Positions 1 through 5,012 of a stretch of 5,840 bases of DNA are shown here, in pieces. This DNA comes from Clostridia bacterium. GTDB taxonomy: Bacteria; Bacillota; Clostridia; Lachnospirales; CAG-274. Position 1 is the stretch's first letter. Every line of letters begins with the position of its first letter. The stretch covers positions 1-5,840 of the forward strand of contig JAUNPM010000108.1 in the NCBI GenBank assembly GCA_030536675.1, in the 5' to 3' direction. Below the pieces are notes generated by a model. It made no database searches and was not told where the DNA came from. It saw only the letters and a list, made by a program, of their open reading frames with translations. Both the position numbers and the translations under genes were made by a program.

Positions 1-174
1 AATGATCTGTCTGATAAAACCGTAATGCCATTTTGTACTCACGGAGGAAGCGGCATAAGTGGAAGTATGTCTGATATAAGAGAGCTTTGCGAGGGTTCCG
101 ACATAAGAGCGGGCTTAGACGAAAGTGGTAATGACGAAATTGATAAATGGCTTAGTGAAAACGGATTACTTTGA
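1..174 (+). CDS. Flavodoxin, C-terminal part (5' end outside window)
   Basis: This frame is open from the first base and ends at TGA 172-174, leaving the last 57 residues of a protein that starts upstream of the window. The visible part opens with NDLSDKTVMPFCTHGGSGIS, the characteristic C-terminal half of flavodoxins of the larger Flavodoxin_4 type: a hydrophobic beta strand (TVMPFCTHG), then a Gly/Ser-rich loop near the FMN isoalloxazine ring. A short helix (MSDIRELC) and a closing amphipathic helix (DEIDKWLSENGLL) follow. Flavodoxins are soluble FMN-binding electron carriers; members of this subgroup are often called flavodoxin or NADPH-dependent FMN reductase-like and their partners are usually unknown. 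The ribose-phosphate loop at the N-terminus is not visible, so FMN binding cannot be checked. The family call is fairly firm; the physiological partner is unknown. Confidence 0.82.
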   Translation, partial: NDLSDKTVMPFCTHGGSGISGSMSDIRELCEGSDIRAGLDESGNDEIDKWLSENGLL

Positions 175-183
175 AAATAACAG

Positions 184-218
184 TGCTCCGCCGATTAAAA
201 TACGGTGGGGCATTTTTT
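184..218 (+). terminator. Intrinsic terminator after the flavodoxin gene
   Basis: TGCTCCGCCG (184-193) pairs with CGGTGGGGCA (203-212) as a 10-bp stem containing two G-U pairs. The loop is 9 nt and six T follow at 213-218. It begins 10 nt after the flavodoxin stop codon, so it closes that transcription unit. Confidence 0.9.
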
Positions 219-345
219 GTTGGGAGTTAATTTTGAAAATGTATATAAAAGTATTATAGATTTAATTTATTCGGTAATTTAAGTAAATAAAAATTGAGGA
301 AAGTAAAATATTAGTAAGGATATTGTAGAAAAAATACGAAATATG

Positions 346-374
346 TTGACTTTATTAAGAAAGTTTGATATACT
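346..374 (+). promoter_or_regulatory. Sigma-A promoter for the DUF4190 gene
   Basis: TTGACT (346-351) and TATACT (369-374) are separated by exactly 17 bp, each matching the sigma-A consensus at five of six positions. Transcription should start near 381, giving a leader of about 28 nt that carries CGGAGGTG (396-403) just ahead of the ATG at 409. An 11-bp direct repeat and a palindrome overlap this promoter and are listed separately. Confidence 0.8.
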
Positions 375-394
375 TATTAAGAAATAATTAATAA
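352..394. repeat. Direct repeat and palindrome overlapping a promoter
   Basis: TTATTAAGAAA occurs exactly at 352-362 and again at 374-384, a spacing of 22 bp, or about two helical turns. The first copy fills the start of the -35/-10 spacer; the second begins at the last base of the -10 box and covers the expected start site. The second copy also opens a perfect inverted repeat, TTATTAA-N7-TTAATAA (374-394). The placement suggests an operator, but the sequence is nearly all A and T, so chance similarity is a real alternative. Confidence 0.4.
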
Positions 395-408
395 ACGGAG
401 GTGTCTTT

Positions 409-672
409 ATGGCAGTCGCATCATTGGTTTTAGGTATCGTATCTATTGTGTTCACAGTATTTACAGCAGGGGCGCTTGGTTGGCTTGGTGCAATTATAGG
501 TCTTATAGGTGTTATATTGGGGGCAATGGCTAAAAAGGATCCCGAGAAGAAGGGTATGGCAACAGCAGGTTTTGTTTGCTCAATTATCGGTCTTGTTTTA
601 GGCTTAATATTATATGTGGCTTGTGCCGCTTGTGTTGGTGCAACAGCTAGCGGTTTAGCAAATCTTAGCTGA
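409..672 (+). CDS. Small DUF4190-type two-helix membrane protein
   Basis: This 87-residue protein consists of two hydrophobic hairpin-like segments (about residues 4-40 and 51-80) joined by a short charged loop, KKDPEKKG (42-49). The pattern ASLVLGIVS...GLIGVILGAMAKK...KGMATAGFVCSIIGLVLG matches DUF4190, a family of small bacterial membrane proteins with no established function. The two halves resemble each other (AVASLVLGIVSIV and ATAGFVCSIIGLV), which suggests an internal duplication. Glycines spaced GxxxG-like favour tight helix packing. Three cysteines (57, 72, 75) lie in or near the second helix; they are not a lipobox, which would sit at the N-terminus. The ATG is chosen because GGAGGTG lies 5 to 11 bases upstream. 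It has its own promoter and terminator, so it appears to be a one-gene transcript. In many Clostridia such proteins sit beside unrelated genes, so the neighbourhood gives no functional clue. Confidence 0.85.
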   Translation: MAVASLVLGIVSIVFTVFTAGALGWLGAIIGLIGVILGAMAKKDPEKKGMATAGFVCSIIGLVLGLILYVACAACVGATASGLANLS

Positions 673-687
673 TAAAAATATTGTATG

Positions 688-718
688 GCTCTTATAGTAA
701 TCTATAAGAGCTTTTTTT
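688..718 (+). terminator. Intrinsic terminator after the DUF4190 gene
   Basis: GCTCTTATAG (688-697) and CTATAAGAGC (702-711) form a perfect 10-bp stem with a TAAT loop, followed by seven T (712-718). It starts 15 nt after the DUF4190 stop codon. The T-tract ends at the base before the AGGAG ribosome binding site of the next gene, so any transcript of that gene made from upstream must read through this hairpin. Confidence 0.92.
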
Positions 719-729
719 AGGAGAAAAAT

Positions 730-1512
730 ATGTACCCTTATTTAAAAATTTTTGGTTTTGATATACCTACATATTCCATAATGATTATTTTGGGAATTGT
801 TTTTGCAAACATAATTGGCCTTTACTGTGCAAAACAGGATAAAAAAATAGATATAAATGATTTAAGTATATGTGAGGCATATACGGGGCTTGGGGCAATC
901 ATAGGCTCAAAATTGCTGTATTTATGGGTAACAAGAAGTGAAATAGACTGGAGCAGAATAATTGATATAAATTATTTTAACGGTCTTATGAAGGGTGGAT
1001 TTGTATTTTACGGCGGTCTTATAGGCGGGTTTATATTTTTTATAATAGGGTGCCGTCTGCATAAAATAGACGCTTTTTATTATTTAAATAAGTTTATATT
1101 CCTTATACCATTTATTCATACTTTTGGAAGAATAGGCTGTTTTATGGCGGGCTGTTGTTATGGAATAAGGTATGAGGGAATATTTGCGGTTGCTTTTTCC
1201 GAAAATTCTTTTGCTCCCGCAAATGTAAATTTGTTTCCTGTTCAACTTCTTGAAGCTATTATACTTCTTGCAATTTCTTTTATATTGTTTATTTGTCAAA
1301 AAAGAAAAAAAGAGAGTATAATGCTGCCGTTATATTTTATAATGTATGGCGTTTCAAGATTTTTAATTGAATTTTTAAGATATGATGAAATAAGAGGGAA
1401 ATGGCTGTACTTTTCAACGTCACAGTGGATAAGTGCCGTATTGATAGTGATAGCTTTTGTAATTTTGATTTATAGCAAAAAAAGAAATGCAAATTGCAGC
1501 ATCAGAGATTAA
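730..1512 (+). CDS. lgt: Prolipoprotein diacylglyceryl transferase family protein (Lgt)
   Basis: Lgt is an integral membrane enzyme that moves diacylglycerol from phosphatidylglycerol onto the lipobox cysteine of prolipoproteins, the first step of lipoprotein maturation. The 260-residue length and roughly seven membrane segments fit the family. Recognisable blocks are IPTYSIM (12-18), KGGFVFYGGLIGG (88-100), GRIGCFMAGCCYG (133-145), FPVQLLEA (169-176) and YGVSRFLIEFLR (206-217). By alignment from memory with E. coli Lgt, Tyr15, Arg134, Gly145, Arg210 and Glu214 match important residues. The usual His of FHGG is Tyr94, the Asn of GRxGN is Cys137, and the Glu of NGE is Cys142. I recall the GCF-x2-GCCYG form from Lgt-family proteins in Clostridia and Bacteroidetes, so it is probably a subfamily rather than a mutation, but activity is not assured. 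The ATG has AGGAG (719-723) six bases upstream. A terminator directly precedes that site and no clear promoter or downstream terminator is visible. Confidence 0.85.
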   Translation: MYPYLKIFGFDIPTYSIMIILGIVFANIIGLYCAKQDKKIDINDLSICEAYTGLGAIIGSKLLYLWVTRSEIDWSRIIDINYFNGLMKGGFVFYGGLIGGFIFFIIGCRLHKIDAFYYLNKFIFLIPFIHTFGRIGCFMAGCCYGIRYEGIFAVAFSENSFAPANVNLFPVQLLEAIILLAISFILFICQKRKKESIMLPLYFIMYGVSRFLIEFLRYDEIRGKWLYFSTSQWISAVLIVIAFVILIYSKKRNANCSIRD

Positions 1513-1542
1513 AGTGCAGATGATAAAATAAACGCAGACAAC

Positions 1543-1556
1543 ACTGTATTGACAGT
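1543..1556. promoter_or_regulatory. Inverted repeat over the csoR -35 box
   Basis: ACTGT (1543-1547) and ACAGT (1552-1556) form an inverted repeat separated by ATTG, covering the whole -35 hexamer. A second, AT-only perfect palindrome, ATATAATTATAT, lies at 1576-1587 across the end of the -10 and the expected start site. Either could be an operator. Neither resembles the G/C-centred operators known for characterised CsoR proteins, so assignment to CsoR is only a guess. Confidence 0.35.
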
Positions 1557-1577
1557 CCAAGGGAAAAATATTATAAT
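1549..1577 (+). promoter_or_regulatory. Perfect consensus sigma-A promoter for csoR
   Basis: TTGACA (1549-1554) and TATAAT (1572-1577) both match the consensus at all six positions and are 17 bp apart. Transcription should begin around 1584, leaving a leader of about 20 nt with AAGGAGG (1590-1596) seven bases before the ATG. A promoter this strong in front of a repressor gene suggests that it is normally held down, most simply by autorepression. Confidence 0.9.
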
Positions 1578-1603
1578 ATAATTATATATAAGGAGGGCTG
1601 AAT

Positions 1604-1879
1604 ATGAAACAGTGTATGGATTCTGATAATTTGCACCGCAGATTGAAAAAAATAATAGGACAAGTTCAGGCTATTGACAGAATGGTTGATGAAGATGTTC
1701 CCTGTGAGGATATTTTATCTCAGCTTAATGCGGCAAAGTCTGCCCTTCATAAATGCGGACAAGTGGTTTTGGAAGGACACATTAAGCATTGTGTGCGTGA
1801 CGGTATTGAGCACGGTGACGCAGATAAGACAATTGAAAGTTTTACTAAAGCTGTGGAACGTTTTTCAAATATGGGATAG
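1604..1879 (+). CDS. csoR: CsoR-family (DUF156) metal-sensing transcriptional repressor
   Basis: CsoR-family proteins are small all-helical repressors that leave their operator when they bind a ligand: Cu(I) for CsoR, Ni/Co for RcnR, formaldehyde for FrmR, sulfur species for CstR. This 91-residue protein has the typical length and the conserved opening RRLKKIIGQVQAIDRMV (12-28). The ligand set is Cys34, His59 and Cys63, with the same spacing (25 and 4 residues) as Cys36, His61 and Cys65 of Mycobacterium tuberculosis CsoR. The residue aligned with His3 of RcnR is Lys2, which argues against Ni/Co sensing; the His at the middle position argues against CstR. Cu(I) sensing is therefore the best reading, inferred from ligands only. 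Extra cysteines at 4 and 51 are not part of the canonical site. No copper ATPase (copA) or chaperone (copZ) gene is adjacent. Its start is fixed by AAGGAGG at 1590-1596. It ends 36 bp before a two-way terminator. Confidence 0.9.
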   Translation: MKQCMDSDNLHRRLKKIIGQVQAIDRMVDEDVPCEDILSQLNAAKSALHKCGQVVLEGHIKHCVRDGIEHGDADKTIESFTKAVERFSNMG

Positions 1880-1914
1880 GTGTATACAGTATTAAAAAAT
1901 TATATATAGCTTTG

Positions 1915-1965
1915 AAAAAGCCTCTGAAAGTCGGAATTAAAAATCCGATTATCAGAGGCTTTTTT
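1915..1965. terminator. Bidirectional terminator between csoR and the MATE gene
   Basis: AAAAAGCCTCTGA (1915-1927) pairs with 1952-1964 over 13 bp. After one A-A mismatch, seven further pairs (1929-1935 with 1944-1950, one G-U) lead to an 8-nt loop. On the plus strand the hairpin ends in six T (1960-1965); on the minus strand the A-run 1915-1919 reads as five T. It therefore suits both csoR and the convergent exporter gene, whose stop lies 38 bp away. Confidence 0.92.
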
Positions 1966-2002
1966 GAATTTTAAAACTTTGTATAATTAAAAATTCAGTA
2001 TT

Positions 2003-3376
2003 TTAAGCTTCCTTTGGCAGCCACTTTCCTTTTAAGGTATATATGACCATTAAAAGGGTGCCTATAAACCAAGACACGGGATACAAAACAAATATGCCCG
2101 AAATCGTTGAAAAGTGGGGCAGAACTGTTTCTATCCATATTATACGGAATATGCAAAGAGATATTAACAAAATTACCATTGGTGGTATGCTTTTGCCTGT
2201 ACCTCGTACTGCTCCCGCCAATGTGTGAAGTATGCTTAAAAGCCAGTAAAAAGGACAAAAGTATTTCATAGCTGTCTGACCGTAGGAAATGACTTCCGAA
2301 TCGGGATTAAACAATTTCATAACAGGTCCCGAAAAAGTAAGCAGAAGTATTCCTGTGGCGACGGTATATACAAAGCCCATTAAAATTGTGATCCATATAC
2401 CCTTTTTAACTCGGTCTAATTTTCCCGCTCCGTAATTTTGACCTACAAAAGTTGTAACAGCCATACCAAAGCTCGTGACAGGGAGAATATTAAATCCGTC
2501 TATTTTCATATATGCACCAAAGCCTGCCATAGCTATTGCACCAAAGCTGTTTATGCCTGATTGAACCAAAATATTTGAAAGTGAAATGACCATATTTTGA
2601 ATACCTGTGGGCAGACCCATACGAATAATGCGCAAAGACATATTTTTTTGTATTTTTATTTGCTTAAGGGTGACTTTGTAATCGGCTGGCGTGCGTACAA
2701 GGAAAATCAATGCCAAAAGACAGGAAACAGCCTGACTTAAATTTGTGGCAATTGCTGCTCCCCCTATACCCATATGTAAAGCGGCTACTAAAAGCATATC
2801 CATTATAATGTTGGTGAAAGCGGCTGCTGCAAGATACAATAATGAACGCTTGGAATTGCCTGCTGCGTTTAAAATACCTGCCGCCATATTATATACAACG
2901 TTAAATAACATACCTCCCGAATATATTTTTAAATAAAGCACGGCATCGTTTATAACTTCCTCGGGGGTATTCATTGATACAAGCAGAGGTCGGCTGAATA
3001 TAATGCCGCCTACCGTTAAAGTCAAGCCTAAAATGCAGGCAATTGCAAGAGATGTGTGAACAGCTGATTTTACGTTTTCTTTATCCTTTGCTCCCAACTG
3101 CTGTGATATAATTACTCCCGCACCTACAGAGGCTCCCTGACTGAAGGCTATAAGCAGATAGATCAGAGAGGTGCTTGCACCAACTGCCGCAAGTGCGTTT
3201 TTGCCTACGTAATTGCCTACAATTATGGAATCAACAGCGTTGTACATTTGCTGTAATAAATTGCCTAAAATAAGCGGAACGGAAAACAGAAGTATATTTT
3301 TGAAAATGCTGCCTTCCGTCATTAATGATATATGATCTTTTTTTGGTTGAATTTGTTTTTTTGATGTAATGCTCAT
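2003..3376 (-). CDS. MATE-family multidrug/toxin efflux transporter
   Basis: MATE transporters are inner-membrane antiporters that export cationic drugs, dyes or metabolites in exchange for Na+ or H+. The 457-residue protein has the family length and about twelve membrane segments in two related halves. The first half carries QQMYNAVDSIIVGNYVG (42-58, with Asp49) and GASVGAGVIISQQLGAKD (81-98). The second has GLPTGIQNM (254-262) and TTFVGQNYGAG (308-318), and the C-terminal end is hydrophobic followed by basic residues. This is the clostridial NorM/DinF-like branch with the LMTEGSIFKNILLFSVPL entry. The first ATG (3376) is kept: its upstream AAGGTCAGG is a weak, distant ribosome binding site, but the alternative Met19 has none. 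The gene is transcribed away from a LysR regulator and towards csoR, and ends at a shared terminator. Substrate cannot be predicted from sequence. The divergent LysR protein is the probable controller. Confidence 0.93.
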   Translation of the reverse strand: MSITSKKQIQPKKDHISLMTEGSIFKNILLFSVPLILGNLLQQMYNAVDSIIVGNYVGKNALAAVGASTSLIYLLIAFSQGASVGAGVIISQQLGAKDKENVKSAVHTSLAIACILGLTLTVGGIIFSRPLLVSMNTPEEVINDAVLYLKIYSGGMLFNVVYNMAAGILNAAGNSKRSLLYLAAAAFTNIIMDMLLVAALHMGIGGAAIATNLSQAVSCLLALIFLVRTPADYKVTLKQIKIQKNMSLRIIRMGLPTGIQNMVISLSNILVQSGINSFGAIAMAGFGAYMKIDGFNILPVTSFGMAVTTFVGQNYGAGKLDRVKKGIWITILMGFVYTVATGILLLTFSGPVMKLFNPDSEVISYGQTAMKYFCPFYWLLSILHTLAGAVRGTGKSIPPMVILLISLCIFRIIWIETVLPHFSTISGIFVLYPVSWFIGTLLMVIYTLKGKWLPKEA

Positions 3377-3423
3377 AATTTATCATAACCTGACCTTTCC
3401 GTTATTTAAATGGGCTATGCTGC

Positions 3424-3448
3424 CTTTTACAGTATAAATGTTTAAAAG
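3424..3448. promoter_or_regulatory. Inverted repeat centred on the MATE -10 box
   Basis: CTTTTA (3424-3429) and TAAAAG (3443-3448) form a 6-bp inverted repeat with a 13-bp spacer, centred at 3436, inside the candidate -10 element of the minus-strand promoter. LysR-type regulators bind imperfect dyads in such divergent gaps. The match is short and AT-rich, so this is only a candidate operator. Confidence 0.3.
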
Positions 3449-3459
3449 AAATATAGCAA
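3431..3459 (-). promoter_or_regulatory. Candidate promoter for the MATE gene
   Basis: Read on the minus strand, TTGCTA (3459 to 3454) and TATACT (3436 to 3431) are 17 bp apart. The -10 matches consensus at five of six positions and the -35 at four. The start site would be near 3424, giving a leader of about 48 nt before the ATG at 3376. The weak -35 would suit a promoter that needs an activator such as the LysR protein. Confidence 0.5.
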
Positions 3460-3486
3460 ATACTTATAAAGAATAGATAATCATAG

Positions 3487-3515
3487 TTTACAGGAATGAT
3501 AAATAGTGATATACT
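3487..3515 (+). promoter_or_regulatory. Sigma-A promoter for the LysR-type gene
   Basis: TTTACA (3487-3492) and TATACT (3510-3515) are 17 bp apart, each one base from consensus. The predicted start site is near 3522. This lies downstream of the in-frame ATG at 3496 and upstream of the GTG at 3550, which supports the shorter protein. ATCAT-N11-ATGAT (3480-3500) overlaps the -35 region. Confidence 0.72.
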
Positions 3516-3549
3516 TTTTGATAAAGATATTGTTTTAGGAGTGAATGTT

Positions 3550-4434
3550 GTGGAGCTGAGATTATTACGCTACTTTTTAGCTGTGGCAAGAGAGGAAAAC
3601 ATTACACGTGCCGCAAAAGCATTACATATAGCACAGCCTTCTCTGTCAAAGCAGCTTATGGAACTGGAGAGGGAGTTTGGGAAACAGCTGTTTATAAGAG
3701 GAAAAAGAAAAATTACACTTACAGAGGAAGGGATCTTGCTCTACAAGCGTGCCGATGAAATTATAAGTTTGTGTGAAAAAACAAAACGGGAAATTTCACG
3801 TGATACAAATTTGATAGGAGGTGAAATTTCAATAGGAGGAGGTTTTTCTGTTACTATAGCTCGGGCGGTATCAAACATAACAGCTAAATATCCAAATGTT
3901 AAATTTCAGCTTATGAATGGTGATGCCGAAAAAATAGATGAATATTTGGAGCACGGCACTGTTGATTTTGGTATATTAATAGAGCCTGTTGATATTACGA
4001 AATATGAGCACATTCCCTTGGGAGATTCTGCAATATGGGGATTTTTAATGAGGAAGGATTGCCCTCTTGCAAAGAAAGAGGCTATTTGTCCCAAGGATAT
4101 TGAAAACATTCCTCTTATTGTACCACAGAGAATAGGTTTACAGCGGCAGCTGTCTGACTGGGCAGGTGTTGAACCACAAAAACTTAATATTGCAGCGACA
4201 TTTGACATTCTTTTTAACAGTCCCGCATTGTTAATAAAGAATGGCACGGGTTATGCCTTTGCTCTTAATAATTTAATTGATACGACGGAAAGCAAAACTC
4301 TTTGTTTCAGACCTCTGGATCCTCCAATAAAAATTAATTATGGATTGGTGTGGAAAAGATATCCTGTGTTTACAAGGGCGGCGGAAAAATTTGTTGAAGA
4401 AGTGAAGCGCTGTCAATCAAGGGGAAATACATAA
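3550..4434 (+). CDS. LysR-family transcriptional regulator
   Basis: LysR-type proteins are tetrameric DNA-binding regulators that usually control a divergently transcribed gene in response to a small molecule. From GTG 3550 the protein has 294 residues, the usual length. The winged helix-turn-helix occupies about residues 1-60 (LRLLRYFLAVAREENITRAA, then HIAQPSLSKQLMELEREFG, 26-44), followed by a linker helix. The two-lobed effector-binding domain starts near GEISIGGGF (about 90) and includes VDFGILIEP. The GTG start is preferred over ATG 3496. AGGAG (3537-3541) sits eight bases before GTG, ATG 3496 has only AGGA one base away, family members begin at MELR/LRYF, and the likely promoter starts transcription after 3496. 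The gene faces away from a MATE exporter, its most probable target; the inducer is unknown. No hairpin terminator follows, so some transcription may continue into yqeG. Confidence 0.92.
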   Translation: MELRLLRYFLAVAREENITRAAKALHIAQPSLSKQLMELEREFGKQLFIRGKRKITLTEEGILLYKRADEIISLCEKTKREISRDTNLIGGEISIGGGFSVTIARAVSNITAKYPNVKFQLMNGDAEKIDEYLEHGTVDFGILIEPVDITKYEHIPLGDSAIWGFLMRKDCPLAKKEAICPKDIENIPLIVPQRIGLQRQLSDWAGVEPQKLNIAATFDILFNSPALLIKNGTGYAFALNNLIDTTESKTLCFRPLDPPIKINYGLVWKRYPVFTRAAEKFVEEVKRCQSRGNT

Positions 4435-4456
4435 AATAATTTTTTTAATATATATA

Positions 4457-4485
4457 TTTACAAATTCAGCTTTTTAGTGTACTCT
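4457..4485 (+). promoter_or_regulatory. Possible promoter for yqeG-aroE
   Basis: TTTACA (4457-4462) and TACTCT (4480-4485) are 17 bp apart; the -35 is good and the -10 matches at four of six positions. The start site would fall near 4492, at the edge of the AGAGGTGAT ribosome binding site (4491-4499), leaving an unusually short leader. CTCTA-TAG-TAGAG (4482-4494) is a small dyad touching that site. Read-through from the LysR gene is an alternative source of transcript. Confidence 0.4.
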
Positions 4486-4502
4486 ATAGTAGAGGTGATA
4501 TA

Positions 4503-5012
4503 ATGTTTAAATTCCTATATCCCAAAGAGTATCTTTCTTCCGTGTTTGAAATTACGGCGGAAAAGGTTAAAAAACTCGGACTGGATACGGTTGTTTTTGA
4601 CATAGACAATACATTGGTGCCTTATTGGATAAAGGTCCCCGATGAAAAAATAAAGGCTTTTTTTAAGGAGCTTTCCGACAACGGAATCAAAATGGGAGTT
4701 CTTTCAAACAGCAAGGAAATAAGAAGCAAAACTTTTTGCGAGCCTGTTAATATGACTTATGTATACAGGGCTAAAAAGCCGGGAATAAAGGGCTTTTTTG
4801 AGCTTATGGAAAAATTAGGGTCTGAGGCTGAAAATACAATGATAGCAGGCGACCAAATATTTACAGATGTTTGGTGCGGAAATAAAGCGGGAGCATATTC
4901 CGTGCTTGTTAAGCAGGTGAGCCCCAAGGACGAGCTTATTACTGCGCCTAAAAGACCTTTTGAAAAAGTAATTTTATATTTTTATTTGAAGAGGAAGAAA
5001 AATAATGAATGA
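4503..5012 (+). CDS. yqeG: YqeG-family HAD phosphatase (subfamily IIIA)
   Basis: YqeG proteins are small cytoplasmic hydrolases of the haloacid dehalogenase superfamily; Bacillus subtilis yqeG is in an operon with aroE and ribosome-assembly genes, and its natural substrate is not settled. The 169-residue length is typical. All four HAD motifs are present: I, VVFDIDNTLV with nucleophile Asp33 and acid/base Asp35; II, VLSNS with Ser68; III, Lys92 in AKKP; IV, AGDQIFTD with Asp117 and Asp122. The absence of a large cap insertion between motifs I and II fits subfamily IIIA. The N-terminal LYPKEYLSSVFEI is a familiar YqeG opening. The protein ends in a basic tail (KRKKNNE). The ATG has GAGGTGAT directly upstream. 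The last 8 bp overlap the start of aroE, so the two are probably translated in a coupled way. The GTPase gene yqeH, which follows yqeG in Bacillus, is absent here. Confidence 0.93.
   Translation: MFKFLYPKEYLSSVFEITAEKVKKLGLDTVVFDIDNTLVPYWIKVPDEKIKAFFKELSDNGIKMGVLSNSKEIRSKTFCEPVNMTYVYRAKKPGIKGFFELMEKLGSEAENTMIAGDQIFTDVWCGNKAGAYSVLVKQVSPKDELITAPKRPFEKVILYFYLKRKKNNE

Noticed and set aside
219..345. Possible small gene, riboswitch or second promoter upstream of the DUF4190 promoter
   Set aside because: Only AT-rich DNA is seen. ATG 240-242 runs six codons to a stop, TTGAAA (233-238) with TATAGA (255-260) is a weak promoter match, and no structured RNA motif is recognisable.
1084..1299. 71-codon open frame on the minus strand within lgt
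   Set aside because: It lies wholly inside a well-supported gene, has no recognisable domain and is rich in Lys, Tyr and Ser as expected from antisense reading of an AT-rich membrane-protein gene.
1674..1895. 73-codon plus-strand frame overlapping csoR
   Set aside because: It is an out-of-frame shadow of csoR with no family resemblance; the csoR frame has a perfect ribosome binding site and all ligand residues.
1966..1996. Inverted repeat GAATTTT / AAAATTC downstream of the two-way terminator
   Set aside because: The stem is almost all A-T with a long AT spacer, which is easily due to chance beside a strong terminator that already explains the region.
1995..2258. Three open frames opposite to or out of frame with the MATE gene (also 2043-2228 and 2745-2936)
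   Set aside because: All lie within or almost within the MATE coding sequence, show no domain and lack convincing ribosome binding sites.
3906..4247. 113-codon minus-strand frame inside the LysR gene
   Set aside because: The plus-strand frame encodes a normal LysR effector domain across this stretch; the antisense product resembles nothing known.
4435..4456. T-rich stretch after the LysR gene as a terminator
   Set aside because: There is a run of T, but no GC-containing stem precedes it, so intrinsic termination is not supported.
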